From Calliopsis andreniformis (taxonomy: Eukaryota > Arthropoda > Insecta > Hymenoptera > Andrenidae): 64,000 bases of DNA. The translations under genes were made by a program, and so were the position numbers. The notes under the pieces are model-generated. The model saw only the letters and a program-made list of their open reading frames with translations. It did not search any database and had not been told where the DNA came from. Positions 51,472 through 63,560 of the stretch are shown here, piece by piece. Numbering within the stretch: position 1 is the stretch's first letter; each line of letters starts with the position of its first letter. Location of the stretch: contig NW_027480481.1 in assembly GCF_051401765.1 (NCBI RefSeq), positions 2,046,001 to 2,110,000 of the forward strand, read 5' to 3'.

Positions 51472-51747
51472 ATATTCAACACACAACCCTCATCTATCAA
51501 TCCTCAATACTCAACCATCAATCCTCAATTCTCCTTACTCAATAGAATATACTGAATTCTCATGGTTGAATACTCAATCCAAAATATTCAATAATCAAGT
51601 CTCAATCCTCAAACATCAATCCTCAACACTCAATCGTCAACACTCAGTCCTCTCTCTTCAATCCTCCATCCTCAACCCTCAATCGTCAAGCGTCAATCCT
51701 CAATCCTCAACCCTCAATCCTCAGTCCTCAAACCTCAATCCCGAGTC
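51472..51747 (+). repeat. Anchor module B
   Basis: GAATTC at 51,554. This is the copy of the 49.79-kb anchor at offset 1,762; no difference was noticed. Confidence 0.8.
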
Positions 51748-51811
51748 CTCAATCCTGAATCCTCAATCTTCAGCCCTCAGTCCTCAACAATCAATTGTCA
51801 ATCCTGAATCC

Positions 51812-51919
51812 TCAATAGAATATCCTCAATTCACAGTTTTCAATACTCAATCCCCATTCTTCAATCTTCAAATCTCATTCCACAAACGTCAATTCTCATC
51901 ACTCTACCCTCAACACTCA
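51812..51919 (+). repeat. Module C
   Basis: Follows anchor B at 51,554 by about 260 bases, in the second 1,762-bp unit. Confidence 0.75.
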
Positions 51920-52502
51920 GTCCTCAATCTTCAATCCTCAATCCTCAATCCTCAATCCTCAATGTTCAATCCTCAATACTCAATCTTCAATCATCAACCC
52001 TCAATTCTCAATACTCAATACTCAATACTCAATCGTCAATCCTCAATCCCCAATCCTCAATCTTCAATCCTCTATCCTCAATCCTCAATCCTCAATCCTC
52101 AATCCTCAATCTTCAATCATCAATACTCAATCTTCAATCCTCAATCCTCAATCCTCAATCCCCAATCCTCAATCCTCAATCCTCAATCCTCAATCCTCAA
52201 TCTTCAATCCTCAATACTCAGTCTTCAATCCTCAATCCTCAATCCTCAATTCTCAGTCCTCAATCCTCAATCCTCAGACCTCAAACATCAATACTCAACC
52301 CTCAGTCCCCGTCCTCAATCCACAACCCTCAATTCTCAATACTCAGTCCTCAAACCTCAATCCTCAATCCTCAGACCTCAATCCTCAACCGTCAGTCCCC
52401 GTCCTCAGTCCTCAAACATCAATCCTCAACACTCAATCTTCAATCATCAATACTCAATCTTCAATCCTCAATCCGCAATCCTCAATCCTCAATCCTCAAT
52501 CC

Positions 52503-52785
52503 TCAACATTCAACACACAACCCTCAACCATCAATCCTCAATACTCAACCATCAATCCTCAATTCTCAGTACTCAGTAGAATATCCTGAATTCCCATGAT
52601 TCAATACTCAATCCTCAATATTCAATAATCAAATCTCAATCCTCAAACATCAACCCTCAACACTCAATCCTCAATACTCAGTCCTCTCTCTTCAATCCTA
52701 CATCCTCAATCCTCAATCCTCAAGCGTCAATCCTCAATCCTCAATCCTCTACCCTCAATCCTCAGTCCTCAAACCTCAATCCGGA
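52503..52785 (+). repeat. Anchor module A
   Basis: GAATTCCCATGATTC with GAATTC at 52,588. It sits 637 bases upstream of the B-C fusion module at 53,225, a spacing repeated at 59,232 and 59,869. Confidence 0.8.
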
Positions 52786-53144
52786 ATCCTCAATCCTGAA
52801 TCCTCAATCTTCAGCCGTCAGTCCTCAACAATCAATTCTCAATCCTCAATCCTCAATCTTCAATCCTCAATCCTCAATCCGCAATCCTCAATCCTCAATA
52901 TTCAATCCTCAATACTCAATCTTCTATCCTCAATCCTCAATCCTCAATCCTCAATCCTCAATCCTCAATCCTCAATCCTCAATCCTCAATCGTCAACCTT
53001 CAATCCTCAATACTCAATCTTCAATCCTCAATCCTCAATCCTCAATCCTGAATACTCAATCCTCAATCGTCAATCTTCAATCCTCAATACTCAATCTTCA
53101 ATCCTCAATCCTCAATCCCCAATCCTCAATCCTCAATCCTCAAT

Positions 53145-53325
53145 ATTCAACACACAACCCTCATCCATCAATCCTCAATACTCAAGCATCAATCCTCAAT
53201 TCTCAATACTCAATAGAATATACTGAATTCTCATGGTTGAAGACTCAATCCAAAATATTCAATAATCAAGTCTCAATCCACAAACATCAATTCTCATCAC
53301 TCTACCCTCAACACTCAGTCCTCAA
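53145..53325 (+). repeat. Anchor B fused to module C by deletion
   Basis: GAATTC at 53,225 begins a normal B module, but after CAAGTCTCAATCC the sequence jumps straight into the second half of module C (CACAAACATCAATTCTC). The distance from GAATTC to CTCATCACTC is 68 bases here and 341 in the 51.55-kb copy, a loss of 273 bases or exactly 39 heptamers. Both flanks share CTCAATCC, which suggests exchange between short matching words. Confidence 0.8.
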
Positions 53326-56300
53326 TCTTCAATCCTCAATCCTCAATCCTCAATCCACAATCCTCAATCCTCAATCCTCAATCCTCAATCATGAACCCTC
53401 AATTCTCAATCCTCAATACTCAATACTCAATCGTCAATCCTCAATCCCCAATCCTCAATCTTCAATCCTCAATCTTCAATCCTCAATCCTCAATCCTCAA
53501 TCTTCAATCCTCAATACTCAATATTCAATCCTCAATCCGCAATCCTCAATCCTCCCATCTTCAATCCTCAATACTCAATCTGCAATCCTCAATCCTCAAT
53601 CCTCCATCCTCAACCCTCAATGCTCAAGCGTCAATCCTCAATCCTCAATCCTCAATCCTCAATCTTCAATCCTCAATTCTCAATCTTCAATCCTCAATCC
53701 ACAATCCTCAATCCTCAATCCTCGATCCTCAATCCTCAATCCTCAATCCTCAATCGTCAATCTTCAATCCTCAATACTCAATCTTCAATCCTCAATCCTC
53801 AATCCTCAATCGTCAACACTCATTCTTCAATCCTCAATAACCAATCCTCAATCTTCAATCCTCAATACTCAATCCTCAATCCTCAATACTCAATCCTCAA
53901 TCCTCAAACTTCAATCCTCAGTCCCAAATCCTCAATCCTCAATACTCAATCGTCAATCCTCAATCTTCAATCCTCATTGCTCAATCTTCAATCCTCAATC
54001 CTCAATCCTGAATCCTCAATCCTCATTCTTCAATCCTCAATACCCGATCCTCAATCCCCAGTCCTCAATCTTCAATCCTCAATGGTCAACCCTCAATCCT
54101 CAATCCTCAGTCCTCAATCCTCAATCCTCAACCCTCAAACCTCAATCCTCAACCTTCAATCCTCAATACTCAGTATTCAATACTCAATCCTCAATCTTCA
54201 ATCCTCAATCTTCAATCCTCAATCCTCAATCCTCAATCCTCAGTCCTCATTCTTCAATCCTCAATCCTCAATCCCCAATCCTCAATCGTCAATCTTCAAT
54301 CCTCAATACTCAATCTTCAATCCTCAATCCTCAATCCTCAATCCCCAATCCTCAATCCTCAATTCTCAATCCTCAATCCTCAGTCCTCAGTCCTCAAACC
54401 GCAATCCTCAACCCGCAGCCCTCATCCTCAATCCTCAATCCTCAATCCTCAATCCTCAATCTTCAATCCTCAATACTCAATCTTCAATCCTCAATCCTCA
54501 GTACTCAATCATCAATCCTCAGTGCTCAATCCTCAATCCTCAATCCTCAGTCCTCAATCCTCAATCCTCAATCCTCAAACCTCAATCCTCAACCGTCAGT
54601 CCTCGTCCTCAAACCTCATCCGTCAATCCTCAATCCTCAATCTTCAATCATCAATACTCAATCTTCAATCGTCAATCCTCAATCCTCAATCTCCAATCCT
54701 CAATCCTCAATCCTCAATCCTCAATCTTCAATCCTCAATCCTCAATCGTCAATCTTCAATCCACAATACTCAATCTCCAATAATCAATCCTCAATCCTCA
54801 ATCCTCAACCCTCAATCTTCAATACTCAATACTCAATCTTCAATCCTCAATCCTCAATCCTCAATCCTCAAACCTCAGTCCACAATCCTCAATCTTCAAT
54901 CCTCAATACTCAGTCTTCAATCCTCAATCCTCAATCCTCAATCCTCAATCCTTAATCCTCCCATCTTCAATCCTCAATACTCAATCTGCAATCCTCAATC
55001 CTCAATCCTCCATCCTCAACACTCAATCCTCAAGCGTCAATCCTCAATTCTCAATCCTCAATCCCCAACCTTCAATCCTCAATTCTCAATCTTCAATCCT
55101 CAACCCTCAATTCTCAATCCTCAATACTCAATCCTCAAACCTCAATCCTCAACCGTGAGTCCTCGTCCTCAATCCTCAAACCTCAATACACAATCCTCAA
55201 TATTCAATCATCAATACTCAATCTTCAATCCTCAATCCTCAATCCTCAATCCTCAATCCTCAGTCCACAATCCTCAATCTTCAATCCTCAACCCTCAATC
55301 CTCAGTCCTCAAACCTCAATCCGGAATCCTCAATCCTGAATCCTCAATCTTCAGCCGTCAGTCCTCAACAATCAATTCTCAATCCTCAATCCTCAATCCT
55401 CAATCCTCAATCCTCAATCCTCAATCCTCAATCGTCAATCTTCAATGCTCAATACTCAATCTTCAATCCTCAATCCTCAATCCTCAATCGTCAGTCCTCT
55501 TTCTTCAATCCTCAATACCCAATCCTCAATCTTCAATCCTCAATACTCAATCCTCAATCCTCAATACTCAACCCTCAATCCTCAAACTTCAATCCTCAGT
55601 CCCAAATCCTCAATCCTCAATACTCAATCCTCAATCCTCAATCTTCAATCCTCAATGCTCAATCTTCAATCCTCAATCCTCAATCCTGAATCCTCAATCC
55701 TCATTCTCCAATCCTCAATACCCGATCCTCAATCCCCAGTACTCAATCTTCAATCCTCAATGGTCAATCCTCAATCCTCAATCCTCTGTCCTCAATCCTC
55801 AATCCTCAACCCTCAAACGTCAATCCTCAACCGTCAGTACTCGTCCTCAACCGTCAACACTCAATCCTCAATCCTCAATCTTCAATCCTCAATACTCAAT
55901 ATTCAATACTCAATCTTCAATCTTCAATCCTCAATCTTCAATCCTCAATCCTCAATTTTCGATCGTCAATTCTCATTCCTCAATCCTCAATACCCAATCT
56001 TCAATCCTCAATACTCAACCTTCAATAATCAATCCTCAATCCTCAATCCTCAATACTCAATACTCAATCGTCAATCCTCAATCCCCAATCCTCAATCTCC
56101 AATAATCAATCCTCAATCCTCAATCCTCAACCCTCAATCTTCAATACTCAATACTCAATCTTCAATCCTCAATCCTCAATCCTCAATCCTCAATCCTCAG
56201 TCCGCAATCCTCAATCTTCAATCCTCAATACTCAGTCTTCAATCCTCAATCCTCAATCCTCAATCCTCAACCCTCCCATCTTCAATCATCAATACTCAAT

Positions 56301-58115
56301 CTGCAATCCTCAATCCTCAATCCTCCATCCTCAACCCTCAAACCTCAAGCGTCAGTCCTCAATTCTCAATCCTCAATCTTCAATCCTCAATACTCAATCC
56401 TCAATCCACAATCCTCAATCCTCAATCCTCAATCCTCAATCTTCAATCCTCAATACTCAACCTTCAATAATCAAACCTCAATCCTCAATCCTCAATACTC
56501 AATACTCAATCGTCAATCCTCAATCCCCAATCCTCAATCTCCAATAATCAATCCTCAATCCTCAATCCTCAACCCTCAATCTTCAATACACAATCCTCAA
56601 TCTTCAATCCTCAATCCTCAATACACAATCCTCAATCCTCAATCCTCAATCTTCAATCCTCAATACTCAATCTTCAATCCTCAATCCTCGGTCCTCAATC
56701 TTCAATCCTCAGTGCTCAATCCTCAATCCTCAATCCTCAGTCCTCAATCCTCAATCCTCAATCCTCAAACCTCAATCCTCGACCGTCAGTCCTCGTCCTC
56801 AAACCTCAACCCTCAATCCTCAATCCTCAGTCTTCAATCATCAATACTCAATCTTCAATCATCAATCCTCAATCCTCAATCCCCAATCCTCAATCCTCAA
56901 TCCTCAATCCTCAATCCTCAATCCTCAATCCTCAATCCTCAATCCGCAATCGTCAATCTTCAATCCTCAATACTCAATCTTCACTCGTCAATCCTCAATC
57001 CTCAATGCTCAATCTTCAATCCTCAATCCTCAATCCTGAATCCTCAATCCTCATTCTTCAATCCTCAATACCCGATCCTCAATCCCCAGTCCTCAATCTT
57101 CAATCCTCAATGGTCAATCCTCAATCCTCAATCCTCTGTCCTCAATCCTCAATCCTCAACCCTCAAACGTCAATCCTCAACCGTCAGTACTCGTCCTCAA
57201 TCGTCAACACTCAATCCTCAATCCTCAATCTTCAATCCTCAATACTCAATATTCAATACTCAATCTTCAATCTTCAATCCTCAATCTTCAATCCTCAATC
57301 CTCAATCCTCAATCCTCAATCCTCATTCTTCAATCCTCAATACCCAATCCTCAGTCTTCAATCCTCAATCCTCAAACCTCAATCCGGAATCCTCAATCCT
57401 GAATCCTCAATCTTCAGCCGTCAGACCTCAACAATCAATTCCCAATCCTCAATCGTCAATCTTCAATCCTCAATCCTCAGCCCTCATCCTCAATCCTCAA
57501 TCCTCAATCCTCAATCCACAATCTTCAATCCTCAATACTCAACCTTCAATAATCAATCCTCAATCCTCAATCCTCAATACTCAATACTCAATCGTCAATC
57601 CTCAATCCCCAATCCTCAATCTCCAATAATCAATCCTCAATCCTCAATCCTCAACCCTCAATATTCAATACCCAATACTCAATCTTCAATCCTCAATCCT
57701 CAATCCTCAATCCTCAATCCTCAGTCCACAATCCTCAATCTTCAATCCTCAATACTCTGTCTTCAATCCTCAATCCTCAATCCTCAATCCTCAATCCTTA
57801 ATCCACCCATCTACAATCCTCAATACTCAATCTGCAATCCTCAATCCTCAATCCTCCATCCTCAACAGTCAATCCTCAAGCGTCAATCCTCAATTCTCAA
57901 TCCTCAATCCCCAACCTTCAATCCTCAATTCTCAATCTTCAATCCTCAATCCTCAATTCTCAATCCTCAATACTCAATCCTCAAACCTCAATCCTCAACC
58001 GTGAGTCCTCGTCCTCAATCCTCAAACCTCAATACACAATCCTCAATATTCAATCATCAATACTCAATCTTCAATCCTCAATCATCAAACCTCAATCCTC
58101 AATCCTCAATCCTCA

Positions 58116-58390
58116 ATATTCAACACACAACCCTCATCTATCAATCCTCAATACTCAACCATCAATCCTCAATTCTCCATACTCAATAGAATATACTGAA
58201 TTCTCATGGTTGAATACTCAATCCAAAATATTCAATAATCAAGTCTCAATCCTCAAACATCAATCCTCAACACTCAATCGTCAACACTCAGTCCTCTCTC
58301 TTCAATCCTCCATCCTCAACCCTCAATCGTCAAGCGTCAATCCTCAATCCTCAACCCTCAATCCTCAGTCCTCAAACCTCAATCCCGAGT
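58116..58390 (+). repeat. Anchor module B
   Basis: GAATTC at 58,198, corresponding to 51,554 at offset 6,644. The lead-in reads TCTCCATACTC. Confidence 0.8.
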
Positions 58391-58455
58391 CCTCAATCCT
58401 GAATCCTCAATCTTCAGCCCTCAGTCCTCAACAATCAATTGTCAATCCTGAATCC

Positions 58456-58563
58456 TCAATAGAATATCCTCAATTCACAGTTTTCAATACTCAATCCCCA
58501 TTCTTCAATCTTCAAATCTCAATCCACAAACGTCAATTCTCATCACTCTACCCTCAACACTCA
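58456..58563 (+). repeat. Module C
   Basis: Follows anchor B at 58,198 by about 260 bases. It has CTCAATCCACAAACGTC where the 50.1 and 51.9 kb copies have CTCATTCCACAAACGTC. Confidence 0.75.
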
Positions 58564-59146
58564 GTCCTCAATCTTCAATCCTCAATCCTCAATCCTCAAT
58601 CCTCAATGTTCAATCCTCAATACTCAATCTTCAATCATCAACCCTCAATTCTCAATACTCAATACTCAATACTCAATCGTCAATCCTCAATCCCCAATCC
58701 TCAATCTTCAATCCTCTATCCTCAATCCTCAATCCTCAATCCTCAATCCTCAATCTTCAATCATCAATACTCAATCTTCAATCCTCAATCCTCAATCCTC
58801 AATCCCCAATCCTCAATCCTCAATCCTCAATCCTCAATCCTCAATCTTCAATCCTCAATACTCAGTCTTCAATCCTCAATCCTCAATCCTCAATTCTCAG
58901 TCCTCAATCCTCAATCCTCAGACCTCAAACATCAATACTCAACCCTCAGTCCCCGTCCTCAATCCACAACCCTCAATTCTCAATACTCAGTCCTCAAACC
59001 TCAAACCTCAATCCTCAGACCTCAATCCTCAACCGTCAGTCCCCGTCCTCAGTCCTCAAACATCAATCCTCAACACTCAATCTTCAATCATCAATACTCA
59101 ATCTTCAATCCTCAATCCGCAATCCTCAATCCTCAATCCTCAATCC

Positions 59147-59428
59147 TCAACATTCAACACACAACCCTCAACCATCAATCCTCAATACTCAACCATCAAT
59201 CCTCAATTCTCAGTACTCAGTAGAATATCCTGAATTCCCATGATTCAATACTCAATCCTCAATATTCAATAATCAAATCTCAATCCTCAAACATCAACCC
59301 TCAACACTCAATCCTCAATACTCAGTCCTCTCTCTTCAATCCTACATCCTCAATCCTCAATCCTCAAGCGTCAATCCTCAATCCTCAATCCTCTACCCTC
59401 AATCCTCAGTCCTCAAACCTCAATCCGG
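59147..59428 (+). repeat. Anchor module A
   Basis: GAATTC at 59,232, the copy of the 52,588 anchor at offset 6,644. Confidence 0.8.
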
Positions 59429-59788
59429 AATCCTCAATCCTGAATCCTCAATCTTCAGCCGTCAGTCCTCAACAATCAATTCTCAATCCTCAATCCTCAA
59501 TCTTCAATCCTCAATCCTCAATCCGCAATCCTCAATCCTCAATATTCAATCCTCAATACTCAATCTTCTATCCTCAATCCTCAATCCTCAATCCTCAATC
59601 CTCAATCCTCAATCCTCAATCCTCAATCCTCAATCGTCAACCTTCAATCCTCAATACTCAATCTTCAATCCTCAATCCTCAATCCTCAATCCTGAATACT
59701 CAATCCTCAATCGTCAATCTTCAATCCTCAATACTCAATCTTCAATCCTCAATCCTCAATCCCCAATCCTCAATCCTCAATCCTCAAT

Positions 59789-59969
59789 ATTCAACACACA
59801 ACCCTCATCCATCAATCCTCAATACTCAAGCATCAATCCTCAATTCTCAATAATCAATAGAATATACTGAATTCTCATGGTTGAAGACTCAATCCAAAAT
59901 ATTCAATAATCAAGTCTCAATCCACAAACATCAATTCTCATCACTCTACCCTCAACACTCAGTCCTCAA
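59789..59969 (+). repeat. Anchor B fused to module C, second copy
   Basis: GAATTC at 59,869. This has the same 273-base in-register deletion as at 53.2 kb, so the fusion predates the 8.4-8.6 kb duplication. A private change, TAATCAATAG for TACTCAATAG, lies just upstream. Confidence 0.8.
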
Positions 59970-62304
59970 TCTTCAATCCTCAATCCTCAATCCTCAATCC
60001 ACAATCCTCAATCCTCAATCCTCAATCCTCAATCATGAACCCTCAATTCTCAATCCTCAATACTCAATACTCAATCGTCAATCCTCAATCCCCAATCCTC
60101 AATCTTCAATCCTCAATCTTCAATCCTCAATCCTCAATCCTCAATCTTCAATCCTCAATACTCAATATTCAATCCTCAATCCGCAATCCTCAATCCTCCC
60201 ATCTTCAATCCTCAATACTCAATCTGCAATCCTCAATCCTCAATCCTCCATCCTCAACCCTCAATGCTCAAGCGTCAATCCTCAATCCTCAATCCTCAAT
60301 CCTCAATCTTCAATCCTCAATTCTCAATCTTCAATCCTCAATCCACAATCCTCAATCCTCAATCCTCGATCCTCAATCCTCAATCCTCAATCCTCAATCG
60401 TCAATCTTCAATCCTCAATACTCAATCTTCAATTCTCAATCCTCAATCCTCAATCGTCAACACTCATTCTTCAATCCTCAATAACCAATCCTCAATCTTC
60501 AATCCTCAATACTCAATCCTCAATCCTCAATACTCAATCCTCAATCCTCAAACTTCAATCCTCAGTCCCAAATCCTCAATCCTCAATACTCAATCGTCAA
60601 TCCTCAATCTTCAATCCTCAATGCTCAATCTTCAATCCTCAATCCTCAATCCTGAATCCTCAATCCTCATACTTCAATCCTCAATACCCGATCCTCAATC
60701 CCCAGTCCTCAATCTTCAATCCTCAATGGTCAACCCTCAATCCTCAATCCTCAGTCCTCAATCCTCAATCCTCAACCCTCAAACCTCAATCCTCAACCTT
60801 CAATCCTCAATACTCAGTATTCAATACTCAATCCTCAATCTTCAATCCTCAATCTTCAATCCTCAATCCTCAATCCTCAATCCTCAGTCCTCATTCTTCA
60901 ATCCTCAATCCTCAATCCCCAATCCTCAATCGTCAATCTTCAATCCTCAATACTCAATCTTCAATCCTCAATCCTCAATCCTCAATCCCCAATCCTCAAT
61001 CCTCAATTCTCAATCCTCAATCCTCAGTCCTCAGTCCTCAAACCTCAATCCTCAACCCGCAGCCCTCATCCTCAATCCTCAATCCTCAATCCTCAATCCT
61101 CAATCTTCAATCCTCAATACTCAATCTTCAATCCTCAATCCTCAGTACTCAATCATCAATCCTCAGTGCTCAATCCTCAATCCTCAATCCTCAGTCCTCA
61201 ATCCTCAATCCTCAATCCTCAAACCTCAATCCTCAACCGTCAGTCCTCGTCCTCAAACCTCATCCGTCAATCCTCAATCCTCAATCTTCAATCATCAATA
61301 CTCAATCTTCAATCGTCAATCCTCAATCCTCAATTTCCAATCCTCAATCCTCAATCCTCAATCCTCAATCTTCAATCCTCAATCCTCAATCGTCAATCTT
61401 CAATCCACAATACTCAATCTTCAATCCTCAATCCTCAATCCTCAATCCTCAATCCTCAATCCTCATTCTTCAATCCTCAATAGACAATCCTCAACCTTCA
61501 ATCCTCAATCCTCAATCCTCATTCCTCAGTCCTCAATCCTCTATCCTCAACCCTCAAACGTCAATCCTCAACCGTCAGTACTCGTCCTCAATCGTCAACA
61601 CTCAATCCTCAATCCTCAATCTTCAATCCTCAATACTCAATCTTCAATCCTCAATCCTCAATCCTCAATCGTCAATCCTCATTCTTCAATCCTCAATACC
61701 CAATCCTCAATCTTCAATCCTCAATACTCAATCCTCAATCCTCAATCCTCAATCCTCAAAATTCAGTCCTCAGTCCCAAATCCTCAATCCTCAATACTCA
61801 ATCCTCAATCCTCAATCTTCAATCCTCAATACTCAATCTTCAATCCTCAGTCCTCGATCCTCAATCATCAAACCTCAATCCTCAACCCCCAGCCCTCATC
61901 CTCAATCCTCAATCCTCAATCCTCAATCCACAATCTTCAATCCTCAATACTCAACCTTCAATAATCAATCCTCAATCCTCAATCCTCAATACTCAATACT
62001 CAATCGTCAATCCTCAATCCCCAATCCTCAATCTCCAATAATCAATCCTCAATCCTCAATCCTCAACCCTCAGTCTTCAATACTCAATACTCAATCTTCA
62101 ATCCTCAATCCTCAATCCTCAATACTCAATCCTCAGTCCACAATCCTCAATCTTCAATCCTCAATACTCAGTCTTCAATCCTCCACCGTCAGTCCAGGTC
62201 CTCAATCCTCAAACATCAATCCTCAACCCTCAATCTTCAATCATCAATACTCAATTTTCAATCCTCAATCCTCAATCCTCAATCCTCAATCCTCAATCCT
62301 CAAC

Positions 62305-62605
62305 ATTCAACACACGATGCTCAACCATCAATCCTCAATACTCAACCATCAATCCTCAATACTCAACCATCAATCCTCAATTCTCAATACTCAGTAGAAT
62401 ATCCTGAATTCCCATGATTCAATACTCAATCCTCAATATACAATAATCAAATCTCAATCCTCAAACATCAACTCTCAACACTCAATCCTCAATACCCAGT
62501 CCTCTCTCTTCAATCCTACATCCTCAATCCTCAATCCTCAAGCGCCAATCCTCAATCCTCAATCCTCAACCCTCAATCCTCAGTCCTCAAACATCAATCC
62601 GGAAT
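62305..62605 (+). repeat. Anchor module A with an extra 21-base unit
   Basis: GAATTC at 62,406. Three CAACCATC words precede the core, as at 30.3 kb. Private changes include ACACGATGCTC for ACACGACCCTC and CAATATACAATAATC for CAATATTCAATAATC. Confidence 0.8.
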
Positions 62606-63274
62606 CCTCAATCCTGAATCCTCAATCTTCAGCCGTCAGTCCTCAACAATCAATTCTCAATCCTCAATCCTCAATCTTCAATCCTCAATCCTCAATCCGC
62701 AATCCTCAATCCTCAATCTTCAATCCTCAATACTCAATCTTCTATCCTCAATCCTCAATCTTTAATCCTCAATCCTCAATCCTCAATCCTCAATCCTCAA
62801 TCCTCAATCGTCAATATTCAATCCTCAATACTCAATCTTCTATCCTCAATCCTCAATCCTCAATCGTCAATCCTCATTCTTCAATCCTCAATACCCAATC
62901 CTCAATCTTCAATCCTCAATACTCAATCCTCAATCCTCAATCCTCAATCCTCAATCCTCAATCCTCAATCTTCAATCCTCAACACTCAACCTTCAATAAT
63001 CAAGCCTCAATCCTCAATCCTCAATACTCAATACTCAATCGTCAATCCTCAATCCCCAATCCTCAATCTCGAATAATCAATCCTCAATCCTCAATCCTCA
63101 ACCCTCAATCTGCAATACTCAATACTCAATCTTCAATCCTCAATCCTCAATCCTCAATCCTCAATCCTCAGTCCACAATCCTCAATCTTCAATCCTCAAT
63201 ACTCAGTCTTCAATCCTCAATCCTCAATCCTCAATCCTCAATCCTCAATCCTCAATCCTCAATCCTCAATCCTC

Positions 63275-63560
63275 AACATTCAACACACGACCCTCAACCA
63301 TCAATCCACAATACTCAACCATCAATCCTCAATTCTCAATACTCAGTAGAATATCCTGAATTCCCATGATTCAATACTCAATCCTCAATATTCAATAATC
63401 ATATCTCAATCCTCAAACATCAACTCTCAACACTCAATCCTCAATACTCAGTCCTCTCTCTTCAATCCTACATCCGCAATCCTCAATCCTCAAGCGTCAA
63501 TCCTCAATCCTCAATCCTCAACCCTCAATCCTCAGTCCTCAAACCTCAATCCCGAATCCT
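63275..63560 (+). repeat. Anchor module A with CCCGAATCC end
   Basis: GAATTC at 63,358. The usual A-type CCGGAATCC end reads CCCGAATCC (about 63.55 kb), although the following GCCGTCAG is A-type. This is a possible point mutation or a small conversion from a B copy. Confidence 0.78.

Larger units (their letters stand above)
50362..52123 (+). repeat. Nested tandem duplication, 1,762 bp, copy 2
   Basis: This is the second, apparently identical copy, directly adjacent to the first. It is absent from the corresponding place in the downstream 8.4-8.6 kb copy (about 58.8 kb), where the flanking sequences are joined. That suggests the 1,762-bp duplication happened after the larger duplication. Confidence 0.88.
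46304..54870 (+). repeat. Segmental tandem duplication, ~8.57 kb, copy 1
   Basis: The first section (46,304 to about 48,437) recurs at offset 8,567: AACCTCAGTC lies at 46,304 and 54,871. The next section recurs at offset 8,406 (49,804 to 58,210), and everything after about 51.56 kb at offset 6,644 (51,566 to 58,210; 53,237 to 59,881; 54,522 to 61,166). The changing offset means copy 1 has 161 bases near 48.44-48.60 kb and one extra 1,762-bp unit that copy 2 lacks. It carries anchors B (49,792, 51,554 and 53,225) and A (52,588). Homology ends at about 54,779. Confidence 0.88.
54871..61422 (+). repeat. Segmental tandem duplication, copy 2 (shorter)
   Basis: This second copy of the ~8.57-kb segment is shorter. 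It lacks 161 bases (23 heptamers) at about 57,004 and has one copy where copy 1 has two of the 1,762-bp unit. It has one extra heptamer in the run before 56,941. Private substitutions are present, for example TCAATCGTCAATCTTC near 57.45 kb where both copy 1 versions have TCAATCCTCAATCTTC. It ends near 61,422, where ATCTTCAATCC replaces the ATCTCCAATAATC of copy 1. Confidence 0.87.

Noticed and set aside
139..62397. Dozens of + strand open frames of 62-838 codons
   Set aside because: They overlap in all three frames, all encode the same S-S-I-L-N-P-Q repeat, and begin and end at random point variants. They follow from a stop-free 7-base repeat. There is no domain, signal peptide, initiation context or frame preference.
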